Positions 54,789 to 62,841 of a stretch of DNA of 64,000 bases are shown piece after piece. The position numbers and the translations under genes are program-made. The notes under the pieces were generated by a model. It worked only from the letters and a program-made list of their open reading frames with translations, was not told the origin of the DNA and did not search any database. Source of the stretch: Thioalkalivibrio sp. XN8 (GTDB lineage Bacteria; Pseudomonadota; Gammaproteobacteria; Steroidobacterales; XN24); assembly GCF_011058255.1 (NCBI RefSeq), contig NZ_JAALFH010000033.1, positions 54,981 through 118,980 on the forward strand, written 5' to 3'. Each line of letters opens with the position of its first letter. The stretch's first letter is position 1.

Positions 54789-55532
54789 ATGAGCGGTAGG
54801 ACGGCGCTGGTGACCGGAGGCACGGGCTGCATCGGCAGGAAGATCTGCGAGGCGCTCGCCGGGGCGGGCTACCGGGTCGCGGCCAATGGCCATCCGGCGG
54901 ACGCTGCCCAGGCGGAGGCCTGGCAGGCGGAGGCGGCGGCCCGCGGCATCGAAATCCATCTCCAGGCCTTCGACGCGGGCGAATACGACGCCACCCGGGA
55001 AGGCATCGCCGCCGTCGAGGCGGCGCTCGGTCCGGTGGACGTGCTGGTGAATGCCGCCGGCATCACCCGCGACGGGCGGCTGGTGAACCTCGACCCGGAG
55101 GACTGGAAGGCGGTGGTGCGCACCAACCTGGACAGCGTCTACAACGCCACCAAGGCCGTGATCGGCGGCATGTCGAGCCGGAATTTCGGCCGCGTGGTGA
55201 ACATCTCCTCGGTCAACGGGCAGCGGGGGCAGTTCGGCCAGGCCAATTACTCGGCGGCCAAGGCCGGTGTCCACGGCTTCACCATGGCCGTGGCCCGCGA
55301 GGTGGCCCGCAAGGGCGTCACCGTGAACACCGTCTCGCCGGGCTACATCGAGTCACCGCTGATCATGAACGTGCCCGAGCCGATTCGCGAGGGCATCCGG
55401 GAGTCGATCCCCGCAGGGCGCTTCGGCAAGCCCGAGGAGATCGCCCGCGCCGTGCTGTTCCTGGTTTCCGACGATGCTGCCTATATCACCGGCGCCGACC
55501 TGTCGGTGAACGGCGGCTACCACATGGACTGA
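54789..55532 (+). CDS. phaB: Acetoacetyl-CoA reductase-like SDR
   Basis: A 247-residue SDR. TGGTGCIGR nucleotide loop, NAAGITRDG (PhaB-type NAG-x-TRD), catalytic NISSVNGQRGQFGQANYSAAKAG with Ser, Tyr and Lys, and C-terminal ITGADLSVNGGYHMD. It reduces acetoacetyl-CoA to 3-hydroxybutyryl-CoA, the monomer for PHB. It is followed 7 bp later by phaR and preceded by the operator/promoter at 54706-54737. A second phaB lies on the other strand at 59641. Confidence 0.9.
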   Translation: MSGRTALVTGGTGCIGRKICEALAGAGYRVAANGHPADAAQAEAWQAEAAARGIEIHLQAFDAGEYDATREGIAAVEAALGPVDVLVNAAGITRDGRLVNLDPEDWKAVVRTNLDSVYNATKAVIGGMSSRNFGRVVNISSVNGQRGQFGQANYSAAKAGVHGFTMAVAREVARKGVTVNTVSPGYIESPLIMNVPEPIREGIRESIPAGRFGKPEEIARAVLFLVSDDAAYITGADLSVNGGYHMD

Positions 55533-55539
55533 GCCTGCC

Positions 55540-56028
55540 GTGAACGAACGCGTCATCCGCAAGTACGCCAACCGGCGCCTGTACGACCCTTCCGAGAGTC
55601 GCCACCTCACGCTGGACGAGGTGCGCCAGCTGATCGTGGGCGGGGAACGCGTCCGGGTGGAGGACGCCAAGACGGGCGAGGACCTGACCCGCAGTATCCT
55701 GCTGCAGATCATCGTCGAGCGGGAGGAGGCCGGCCGGCCGCTGCTGTCGGCCGAGTTGCTGGAGCAGCTGATCCGCTTCTACGGCGGCGCCATGCAGGAC
55801 TTCCTCGCCACCTATCTCGAGCGGAGCGTGGGGACTTTCGTGGAACAGCAGTCCCGCTTCCAGGACCAGGTGCTGAAGATGGTGCGGGACACGCCGCTGG
55901 CCACCATGGGCCAGCTGGCGGAGACCAACCTGGCGGCCTGGCAGGAGTTCCAGCGGGGCCTGTTCGGCGCCGGCAATGCGCGGCCGCAAAAAGATGACCC
56001 TTCCGAAGGCCCGGAAAAAAAGAAATAA
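55540..56028 (+). CDS. phaR: Polyhydroxyalkanoate synthesis repressor PhaR
   Basis: A 162-residue regulator. The N-terminal DNA-binding domain begins VIRKYANRRLYDPSESRHLTLDEVRQLI, the hallmark of PhaR, followed by PHB-accumulation regulatory repeats. It binds DNA when PHB granules are absent and leaves when granules capture it, releasing phasin genes. GTG 55540 is the start. It lies between phaB1 and the phasin, and the two matching operators at 54706 and 56080 are its likely targets, so it may repress its own operon. Confidence 0.93.
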   Translation: MNERVIRKYANRRLYDPSESRHLTLDEVRQLIVGGERVRVEDAKTGEDLTRSILLQIIVEREEAGRPLLSAELLEQLIRFYGGAMQDFLATYLERSVGTFVEQQSRFQDQVLKMVRDTPLATMGQLAETNLAAWQEFQRGLFGAGNARPQKDDPSEGPEKKK

Positions 56029-56079
56029 ATAATTGATTTTATTTGGTAAATACCTCCACCCGGGCGGGGCCGGAAATAT

Positions 56080-56096
56080 TTTTTGCATTGCAAAAA
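56080..56096. promoter_or_regulatory. PhaR-type operator upstream of the phasin gene
   Basis: This 17-bp palindrome is identical to 54706-54722. It lies 73 bp before the phasin start and covers the -35 box of the phasin promoter. The identity of two such long sites, both ahead of PHA genes, makes chance unlikely. Confidence 0.78.
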
Positions 56097-56111
56097 CTTT
56101 CCTGCTAGGCT
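56083..56111 (+). promoter_or_regulatory. Sigma-70 promoter of the phasin gene
   Basis: TTGCAT (56083-56088), a 17-bp spacer and TAGGCT (56106-56111). The -35 is within the palindromic operator, as at phaB1. The start codon is 58 bp downstream, leaving a normal leader. Confidence 0.65.
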
Positions 56112-56168
56112 TGCTCCGACAGTGGCGCCACCCGGCGCCGGGCCACGAACCAAGCCGAGGAACACATC

Positions 56169-56546
56169 ATGGAATACGGATTCGACACGATCTTCGCCAG
56201 GGCGCAGGACGCCATGGCTCCCCTGTCCGAGCTCAGCGAGTTCGGTTTCGACGCCTTCGAGAAGGGCCTGCAGTTCCAGGCCGAGCTGCTGGGCGACGGC
56301 ATCGAGCTGGTGACCGAGGAGCTGAAGCTGCTCTCCAGCGCCACCAGCCCGACCGAGTACTTCCAGGGCCAGGTCGAGGTCGCCCAGACCTACGCCGCCC
56401 GCGCCCAGGAGCGGGCCCAGGGCTTCGCCGCGGCGGCCACCGAGGCGCAGGCGACCTTCGCCACGTGGGCCGAGCGCGGCCTGCAGCAGGCCCAGGCGGC
56501 CTTCGGCGAGACGATGGCAACGATGCCGGGCCGCAAGGCGGCCTGA
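56169..56546 (+). CDS. phaP: Phasin family protein
   Basis: A 125-residue amphipathic, helical protein rich in Ala, Gln and Glu (EYGFDTIFARAQDAMAPLSELSEFGFDAFEKGLQF). It matches small granule-associated phasins that coat PHB inclusions and control their number and size. It is a single-gene unit with its own operator/promoter and a strong terminator at 56561, so it can be made in large amounts when PhaR is titrated away. Confidence 0.88.
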   Translation: MEYGFDTIFARAQDAMAPLSELSEFGFDAFEKGLQFQAELLGDGIELVTEELKLLSSATSPTEYFQGQVEVAQTYAARAQERAQGFAAAATEAQATFATWAERGLQQAQAAFGETMATMPGRKAA

Positions 56547-56560
56547 GGCCTTACGAATGC

Positions 56561-56595
56561 TACGGGCGGGACGGCGACGTCCCGCCCGTACTTTT
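56561..56595 (+). terminator. Intrinsic terminator after the phasin gene
   Basis: A perfect 13-bp stem (TACGGGCGGGACG at 56561-56573 and complement at 56578-56590) with loop GCGA is followed by CTTTT. It isolates the phasin from the phaA-phaC operon. Confidence 0.9.
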
Positions 56596-56680
56596 GTCGG
56601 CTTGCAGCCCGCCGGCGCGGGTGGCAAGTTGAACGGCCGGCAACAGGCCGCAAGCAACAACAACCAGGGCAGGCAGCACC

Positions 56681-57874
56681 ATGAGCACTCCAGACCGTGA
56701 AGTCGTCGTCGTATCCGCCGTGCGTACCGCCATCGGCACCTATGGAGGCGCGCTCGCCGGCACCCCGCCGGCCGACCTGGCCGCTCTCTGTGTTCGTGAA
56801 TCGGTGGCGCGCGCCGGGCTCGAGCCGGGAACGGTCGAGCATTGCGTGGTCGGCAACGTGATCCACACCGAGCCCCGTGACATGTACATGGCCCGGGTCG
56901 CCGCCGTGAACGGCGGGCTGCCGGTTGAGACGCCGGCGCTGACGGTGAACCGGCTGTGCGGCAGCGGCCTGCAGGCGGTGGTCTCCGCGGCCCAGCTGAT
57001 CCAGCAGGGCGATGCGGCGACGGTGGTCGCGGGCGGCGCCGAGTGCATGAGCCGCGCCCAGTACTGGCTGCCGGGCCTGCGTTTCGGCCAGCGCCTCGGG
57101 GACGGCCAGGTGATCGACGCCATGGTCGGCGCCCTGAGCGATCCCTTCGACTCGTGCCACATGGGCATCACGGCCGAGAACGTCGCCGAGCGCTGGGGCA
57201 TCAGCCGCGAGGACCAGGACGCCCTGGCCCTGGAAAGCCAGGAGCGCGCGGCGCGGGCGATCGACGAAGGCCGGTTCAAGGACCAGATCGTGCCCGTGGA
57301 AGTGAAGGTCAAGCGCGAAAAGATAGCCTTCGACACGGACGAGCACGTGCGGCGCGGGACCACGCTGGAAGGCCTGGCGAAGCTGCGGCCGGCCTTCAAG
57401 GGTGACGGCAGCGTCACCGCCGGCAACGCCTCCGGGCTGAACGACGGCGCCGCCGCCGTGGTGCTGATGGAGCGCGGCGCCGCCGAGGCGAAAGGGCTCA
57501 AGCCGATGGCTCGCCTGGTGGGCTATGGCTTCGCCGGGGTGGAGCCGAAGTACATGGGGATTGGCCCGGTGCCGGCGACGCGCGCACTGCTCGATCGCAT
57601 CGGCCTCGAGGTGTCCGACATCGACGTGTTCGAGGTCAACGAAGCATTTGCGGCGCAGGCGCTGGCGGTCTGTCGCGACCTCGACCTGCCGGCCGACAAG
57701 GTCAACCCGAACGGCAGCGGTATCTCGCTGGGACACCCGATCGGCGCCACCGGCTGCGTGATCACCGTCAAGGCGCTGTACGAGCTGGAGCGCGTCGGCG
57801 GGCGCTATGCGCTGGTCACGATGTGCATCGGCGGCGGCCAGGGCATCGCCGCCGTGTTCGAGCGGCTGGGCTGA
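56681..57874 (+). CDS. phaA: Acetyl-CoA acetyltransferase (thiolase)
   Basis: A 397-residue biosynthetic-type thiolase. The acylated cysteine is in NRLCGSGLQAV (about residue 90). GHPIGATG supplies the active-site His and MCIGGGQGIA the second Cys. It condenses two acetyl-CoA to acetoacetyl-CoA. The phaC start is 11 bp after its stop, so the two are one operon. Sequence cannot rule out a broad-range BktB-like chain preference. Confidence 0.92.
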   Translation: MSTPDREVVVVSAVRTAIGTYGGALAGTPPADLAALCVRESVARAGLEPGTVEHCVVGNVIHTEPRDMYMARVAAVNGGLPVETPALTVNRLCGSGLQAVVSAAQLIQQGDAATVVAGGAECMSRAQYWLPGLRFGQRLGDGQVIDAMVGALSDPFDSCHMGITAENVAERWGISREDQDALALESQERAARAIDEGRFKDQIVPVEVKVKREKIAFDTDEHVRRGTTLEGLAKLRPAFKGDGSVTAGNASGLNDGAAAVVLMERGAAEAKGLKPMARLVGYGFAGVEPKYMGIGPVPATRALLDRIGLEVSDIDVFEVNEAFAAQALAVCRDLDLPADKVNPNGSGISLGHPIGATGCVITVKALYELERVGGRYALVTMCIGGGQGIAAVFERLG

Positions 57875-57885
57875 GGGGCGCCGCC

Positions 57886-59616
57886 ATGTCCGTGCTGAAG
57901 AATTTCACGCCTGCCAACCTGCAGACCCAGTACCAGATGACCCGGGTGATGGCGGGCCTTTCCGCGGACGTCACGCGGGCCTATGCGCAATGGATGGCGG
58001 CGCTGGCGCTGCACCCGGGCTTTGTCGTGAAGCACTCGGTGTCGCTCACGGGCGACTATCTCGGCATCGGCGGCGACCTGCTGCGCCAGGCAGCAGGCAG
58101 CCCGGTGAAGCCCAACGGGCATGGCGGCGACCGCCGCTTCAGCGGTGAGAGCTGGGAACGCCGGCCGGTCTTCAATGCCGCGCGCAAGGCTTGGCAGGCC
58201 AACACGCGGACTCTCCTGTCGTTGGCCGACGGAACGCCCGGCCTCGACGCGGATACGGCGCGCAAGCTGCGCTTCTTCACCGGGCAGTTCCTCGACGCCC
58301 TGGCGCCGAGCAATTTCGCGCTCAGCAACCCCGAGGTGCTGGCGGCGGCGAAGGCCAGCAAGGGCCGCAACTTCATCGACGGCCTGCGCAACTTCTGGTC
58401 CGACCTCGACCTGGAGCATGGGCGGCTGAAGATCAGCATGTCGGACATGGGCGCGTTCAAGGTCGGGCGGGACCTGGCCATCACGCCCGGCAAGGTGATC
58501 TACCAGAACGAGCTCATGCAGCTGATCCAGTACACCCCGACCACCGCCAAGGTGGCGCGTCGCCCGCTGCTGATCATCCCGCCGTGGCTGAACAAGTACT
58601 ACGTGCTGGACATGCAGCCGTCCAATTCGCTGGTGCGCTGGGCGGTCGAGCAGGGACACACCGTGTTCCTGATCTCCTGGGTGAACCCGAACGGCGAGAC
58701 CCGCGACAAGACCTTTGACGACTACCTGCGCGAGGGACCGCTGGCGGCGCTGGACGTCATCAAGGACGTCACCGGCCAGAAGGAAGTCAATGCCATGGGC
58801 TACTGCCTGGGCGGCATCCTGCTGACGGTGCTGCTGGCCTGGCTGGAGAAGAAGGGCCTGAAGCCGATCCGCTCCGCGACCTTCATGACCACGCTGGTGG
58901 ACTACACCGACGTCGGCGACATCAAGGTGTTCGTCAACGAGGAACTGGTGGACCGGCTCGAGGCCGCCGGGCGCGCCAAGGGTTTCATCCCCGGCGACAA
59001 CGTCTCCTGGGGCTTCCGCATGCTGCGTGCGCCCGACCTGATCTGGTCGTTCATCATCAACCATTACCTGCTCGGCAAGCCGCGCGTCCCCTTCGACCTG
59101 CTGTACTGGAACGAGGACGCCACCAACATGCCGGCGGCCTGCCACACCTGGTTCATGCGCAACATGTACCTGAAGAACCTGCTGCGCGAGCCCGACGCCC
59201 TGGAAGTGGCCGGCGAGAGCATCGACGTCAGCCGCATCCAGACGCCTTCCTACGTGCTCGCCACGCGTGACGACCACATCGCGCCGTGGAAATCCTGCTA
59301 CCAGGCCACGCAGCTGTTCGCGGGACCGAGCCGTTTCGTGCTCGGCAACTCGGGCCACATCGCCGGCGCCATCAACCCGCCGACCAAGGTCAAGTACGGC
59401 TATCGCGCGGGCGACGAGACCCCGGCGAATCCCGACGCCTGGTTCGAGGCAACCGAGGAGCAGGCGGGCAGCTGGTGGGTGGACTGGGGCAAGTGGCTCA
59501 AGCAGCACGCGGGCGGGCAGGTGAACGCGCGCCAGCCGGGCAGGCACAAGGACTACCCGGTTGTCGAGGATGCGCCCGGAGCCTATGTCCAGCGCAGCAT
59601 GGACGAGACGCGCTAG
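57886..59616 (+). CDS. phaC: Class I polyhydroxyalkanoate synthase
   Basis: The protein has 576 residues, the length of class I PhaC. The lipase-like box is GYCLGG with nucleophile Cys307. Asp462 or Asp463 in TRDDHIAPW and His491 in GNSGHIAG complete the triad. It polymerises 3-hydroxybutyryl-CoA onto granules. ATG 57886 is chosen over an in-frame GTG/ATG at 57823 within phaA, because the family begins with a short helix before QTQYQM. It converges with the second phaB gene, 24 bp away. Confidence 0.95.
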   Translation: MSVLKNFTPANLQTQYQMTRVMAGLSADVTRAYAQWMAALALHPGFVVKHSVSLTGDYLGIGGDLLRQAAGSPVKPNGHGGDRRFSGESWERRPVFNAARKAWQANTRTLLSLADGTPGLDADTARKLRFFTGQFLDALAPSNFALSNPEVLAAAKASKGRNFIDGLRNFWSDLDLEHGRLKISMSDMGAFKVGRDLAITPGKVIYQNELMQLIQYTPTTAKVARRPLLIIPPWLNKYYVLDMQPSNSLVRWAVEQGHTVFLISWVNPNGETRDKTFDDYLREGPLAALDVIKDVTGQKEVNAMGYCLGGILLTVLLAWLEKKGLKPIRSATFMTTLVDYTDVGDIKVFVNEELVDRLEAAGRAKGFIPGDNVSWGFRMLRAPDLIWSFIINHYLLGKPRVPFDLLYWNEDATNMPAACHTWFMRNMYLKNLLREPDALEVAGESIDVSRIQTPSYVLATRDDHIAPWKSCYQATQLFAGPSRFVLGNSGHIAGAINPPTKVKYGYRAGDETPANPDAWFEATEEQAGSWWVDWGKWLKQHAGGQVNARQPGRHKDYPVVEDAPGAYVQRSMDETR

Positions 59617-59640
59617 GCGCTCAGGCCGCGCCGCCGTCCC

Positions 59641-60366
59641 TCAGTACATGTGCTGGCCGCCGTTGACCGAGACGGTGGAGCCGGTGATGAAGTCCGCTTG
59701 GTCGGCGACCAGGAACAGTACTGCGCGCACGATATCCTCGGTCTCGCCGAGCCGGCCCACCGGGATGCGCTGGATGATCTTTTCCAGCACGTTCTCCGGC
59801 ACGGCGCGCACCATTTCGGTGTTGACGTAGCCGGGGGCGACGGCGTTCACCGTGACGTTGAACTTCGCGCCTTCCTGCGCCAGCGCCTTGGTGAAGCCGT
59901 GGATGCCGGACTTGGCGGCCGCGTAGTTCACCTGGCCGTACTGGCCGGCCTGGCCGTTGACCGAGCCGATGTTCACGATGCGGCCGAACTTGCGCTCGCG
60001 CATGCCCTCGATGACGTGGCGGCACATGTTGAAACAGCTGGTCAGGTTGGTGCGGATGACCTCGTCCCAGGCCTCGAAGCTCATCTTGTGCAGCGTGCCG
60101 TCGCGGGTGATGCCGGCGTTGTTCACCAGCACCTCGACCGGACCGAGCTCCTGCTCGACGCGCTTGACGCCTTCGCGGCTGGCCTCGAAATCGCCGACGT
60201 CGAAGCGCACGGTCATGATGCCGGTGCGCTCCTGGAAGGACTTTGCCCGGTCAGTGCTGCCGACGTAGTTCGCTGCCACCTTGTAGCCGGCCTGCGCCAG
60301 CGCTTCGGAGATGGCGCCGCCGATACCGCGCGTGCCGCCGGTAACCACTGCTACCCGTTCCGTCAT
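59641..60366 (-). CDS. phaB: Acetoacetyl-CoA reductase
   Basis: A 241-residue SDR. TGGTRGIGG, NNAGITRDGTLHKM, NIGSVNGQAGQYGQVNYAAAKSG and C-terminal FITGSTVSVNGGQHMY are near-canonical PhaB signatures, closer to classic PhaB than the gene at 54789. ATG 60366 follows GGGGGAGAGTC. It lies on the opposite strand to phaA-phaC with no shared operator visible, so its expression should not depend on PhaR in the same way. Confidence 0.93.
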   Translation of the reverse strand: MTERVAVVTGGTRGIGGAISEALAQAGYKVAANYVGSTDRAKSFQERTGIMTVRFDVGDFEASREGVKRVEQELGPVEVLVNNAGITRDGTLHKMSFEAWDEVIRTNLTSCFNMCRHVIEGMRERKFGRIVNIGSVNGQAGQYGQVNYAAAKSGIHGFTKALAQEGAKFNVTVNAVAPGYVNTEMVRAVPENVLEKIIQRIPVGRLGETEDIVRAVLFLVADQADFITGSTVSVNGGQHMY

Positions 60367-60460
60367 GACTCTCTCCCCCGTCAGTTCTTTCGGCTCGACG
60401 GACAAATATGAACTCTCGAGGCTCAACTTGCCACCCGTCGATAGTCTAAGATGCGCGCCC

Positions 60461-60487
60461 TGGGGACTGTCCCGGGGACAGTCCCCA
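60461..60487. repeat. 27-bp near-perfect palindrome, GGGGACAGTCCCC family
   Basis: TGGGGACTGTCCC, one central base, GGGACAGTCCCCA gives 13-bp perfect arms. It lies in the 143-bp divergent gap between phaB2 and aguA, 23 bp before the aguA start. It matches the palindrome at 39521-39558 and the coding-region core at 48341. Confidence 0.85.
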
Positions 60488-60509
60488 ACATCACGCCAGG
60501 AGCCCGACC

Positions 60510-61553
60510 ATGAACCTGCCCCGTCCCGCGCCGGCCGAGCTGGGGTTCGCCATGCCCGCCGAATGGGCCCCGCACCAGGCGACCTGGATCTCCTGGCCGC
60601 ACAACCCTGACACGTGGCCGGGCGTGCTGCAGCAGGCCGAGGCCGCCATGGCGCAGGCCGTGACGGCGCTGGCTGCGGGCGAAACGGTGCGCATCAACGT
60701 GCTGGACGCCGAGCACGAGGCCCATGTCCGCGGCCTGCTTGGCGCGATCGCCGAGACGCCGGCCGTGGTCTTTCACGCCATCCCGACCAATGATGCCTGG
60801 TGCCGTGACCACGGTGCCATCTTCGTCCGCGACGACGCGGGCGAGCTCGCCGCTGTCGACTGCGGTTTCAACGCCTGGGGCGGCAAGTACCCGCCGTGGG
60901 ACCTGGACGACGCGGTGCCCGCGCAGATGGCCGCCGCACTCGGGCTGCGCCGCTTCGAGGCCGGCATGATCCTCGAGGGCGGCTCCATCGACGTGAACGG
61001 CGCGGGGACGCTGCTGACCACGGAGCAGTGCCTGCTTAACCCCAACCGCAACCCCGGGCTGGACCGCGCGGACATCGAGGCGCGGCTCGAGCTGCTCTTC
61101 GGCGCGCGGCAGGTGCTGTGGCTGGGTGACGGGATCGTCGGCGACGACACCGACGGACACGTCGACGACATCACGCGCTTCGTGGCCGAGGACACCGTGG
61201 TCACCGCGGTCGAACCCGACCCCGCCGATCCCAATCATGCGCCGCTGGCCGAAAACCTCGAGCGCCTGCGCGCCATGCGCCTGCCTGACGGTCGGCCGCT
61301 CAGGATCATCGAGCTCCCGATGCCCGAGCCGGTCGAGCTCGAGGGCGACCGGCTGCCCGCCAGCTACGGCAACTTCTACATTGCCAACCAGGTCGTGCTC
61401 CTGCCGGTGTTCGACCAGCCGCGCGACGCCGAGGCGGCCCGGATCCTGCAGCCCTGCTTCCCGGACCGCCGTGTCGTGCCGATCCGCGCCAACGAGCTGG
61501 TGGTCGGCCTCGGCGCCTTCCACTGCCTGACGCAGCAGGTGCCGATGCAATAA
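60510..61553 (+). CDS. aguA: Agmatine deiminase
   Basis: A 347-residue pentein-fold hydrolase that converts agmatine to N-carbamoylputrescine and ammonia. Substrate and catalytic blocks: TNDAWCRDHG, LEGGSIDVNG, GHVDDITRF and the nucleophile Cys in GAFHCLTQQVP near the C-terminus. The usual partner aguB is absent, so putrescine would need another enzyme. The deoxyhypusine synthase-like gene 1.3 kb downstream uses polyamines in relatives, hinting at a local polyamine theme. Confidence 0.95.
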   Translation: MNLPRPAPAELGFAMPAEWAPHQATWISWPHNPDTWPGVLQQAEAAMAQAVTALAAGETVRINVLDAEHEAHVRGLLGAIAETPAVVFHAIPTNDAWCRDHGAIFVRDDAGELAAVDCGFNAWGGKYPPWDLDDAVPAQMAAALGLRRFEAGMILEGGSIDVNGAGTLLTTEQCLLNPNRNPGLDRADIEARLELLFGARQVLWLGDGIVGDDTDGHVDDITRFVAEDTVVTAVEPDPADPNHAPLAENLERLRAMRLPDGRPLRIIELPMPEPVELEGDRLPASYGNFYIANQVVLLPVFDQPRDAEAARILQPCFPDRRVVPIRANELVVGLGAFHCLTQQVPMQ

Positions 61554-61630
61554 TTCGGGCGCGCCCGGAGTCTCCATGGGTATCGGCAGCCGGTGACGGC
61601 ACGCCGGATTGCAACCACTGGAGAGACCGC

Positions 61631-62044
61631 ATGAACAAGATCATTGTTGCCCTGCTGCTGGGTTTCGCCCTCATTACCCCGGCCAGCGCGCTGGACGGCG
61701 AGCGCTTCACCCCGGAGCGCTTCGCAGCCCTGCAGGCCGGAGGCGAAGTCGTCCTGGTCGATATCTGGGCGACCTGGTGCCCGACCTGCAAGCGCCAGCG
61801 CCAGATCCTGCAATCGTATCGCGACGCCAATCCCGACCAGTCGTTTCATATCCTCGAGGTGGACTTCGACGACGACAAGGAATGGGTCCGGCATTTCCGC
61901 GCGCCGCGCCAGTCCACGCTGCTCCTCTACGTGGGCGAGCGGCAGTACTGGTTCAGCGTTGCCGAGACGCGGCCGGAGGTGATCGCCGCCGAGCTCGACA
62001 AGGCCATCGCCGCCCGGGCCAAGGCCCTCGCCGACGGGTCCTAG
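61631..62044 (+). CDS. Periplasmic thioredoxin-like protein
   Basis: A 137-residue protein. The signal peptide ends near PASA-L. The active site is WCPTCKR (CPTC) near residue 52, inside DIWATWCPTC typical of TlpA/DsbE-like folds. It should reduce periplasmic disulphides, receiving electrons from the CcdA-like protein encoded 6 bp downstream. Together they are a split version of the fused thioredoxin/membrane protein at 27652. Confidence 0.87.
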   Translation: MNKIIVALLLGFALITPASALDGERFTPERFAALQAGGEVVLVDIWATWCPTCKRQRQILQSYRDANPDQSFHILEVDFDDDKEWVRHFRAPRQSTLLLYVGERQYWFSVAETRPEVIAAELDKAIAARAKALADGS

Positions 62045-62050
62045 CCCGCA

Positions 62051-62761
62051 ATGTCCCTCGAGCTCGCGTCGGTGCCGCTGGCGGTAGTCGCCGGTGTGCT
62101 CAGCATCATGTCGCCCTGCGTCTGGCCGCTGGTGCCGATCGTGATGTCCTCGGCGGCCACCAGCGGACGCAGCGGCCCCGTGTTTCTCGCGCTCGGCCTG
62201 TCCACCGCCTTTGCGGTGTCCGGCACGGTGCTCACGCTGGCCCTGCTGAACCTCGGCTTCAACCCGGACGGCTTCCGCTACGTGGCTGCGGCCCTGCTGC
62301 TGCTGATCGCGCTGATGCTCCTGGTCAAGCCGCTGGGCGACTGGGCCACGCTGAAGCTCTCGGCCTTCACCGCCCGCTTCAACCCGGCGCCCGGCCAGGG
62401 CGGCGCAGCGCTCGGGCAGTTCGGCATGGGCGCGCTGCTCGGCCTGGTCTGGCTGCCCTGCGTCGGCCCCACCCTGGGCGCGGCGATCGCGCTGGCCTCG
62501 GTGGGCCAGCAAATGGGCACCGCCTTCGCCGTCATGTTCGCCTTCGGCCTGGGCACCGCCGGCGCCCTGCTTGGGGCCGGCCTGCTGTCCGGCCAGTTGC
62601 TCAACCGACTGCGCCCGGGTCTGCTGGCGGGCGCGGCGCGCGGGAAGCAATGGCTGGGCGTGTTACTGCTGCTGCTCGGCCTGCTCGTGTTCACCGGCTA
62701 TGACAAGGTGCTGGAGGCCTACGCGCTCGAGGTGCTGCCCGACTGGGCTATCTCGCTCTAG
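62051..62761 (+). CDS. CcdA/DsbD-like transmembrane electron carrier
   Basis: A 236-residue protein with about six helices. Cysteines in SPCVWPLVP (helix 1) and LPCVGPTLGAA (helix 4) are the two redox residues that carry electrons from cytoplasmic thioredoxin to periplasmic partners. The short length and lack of other domains match CcdA. Cytochrome c maturation or repair of periplasmic thiols are both possible. It follows the thioredoxin gene in one transcript. Confidence 0.9.
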   Translation: MSLELASVPLAVVAGVLSIMSPCVWPLVPIVMSSAATSGRSGPVFLALGLSTAFAVSGTVLTLALLNLGFNPDGFRYVAAALLLLIALMLLVKPLGDWATLKLSAFTARFNPAPGQGGAALGQFGMGALLGLVWLPCVGPTLGAAIALASVGQQMGTAFAVMFAFGLGTAGALLGAGLLSGQLLNRLRPGLLAGAARGKQWLGVLLLLLGLLVFTGYDKVLEAYALEVLPDWAISL

Positions 62762-62841
62762 CCGGAGCGAACGCTTGCTGCGGCGTGCCGCCTGCCCTAA
62801 CCTTGCGCCCCTGTTTTGCACCCCCAGCAAGAGGGCCCGGC

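Noticed and set aside
57805..59547. 580-codon antisense frame opposite phaC
   Set aside because: It is the shadow of phaC, which has an intact Cys-Asp-His triad on the plus strand.
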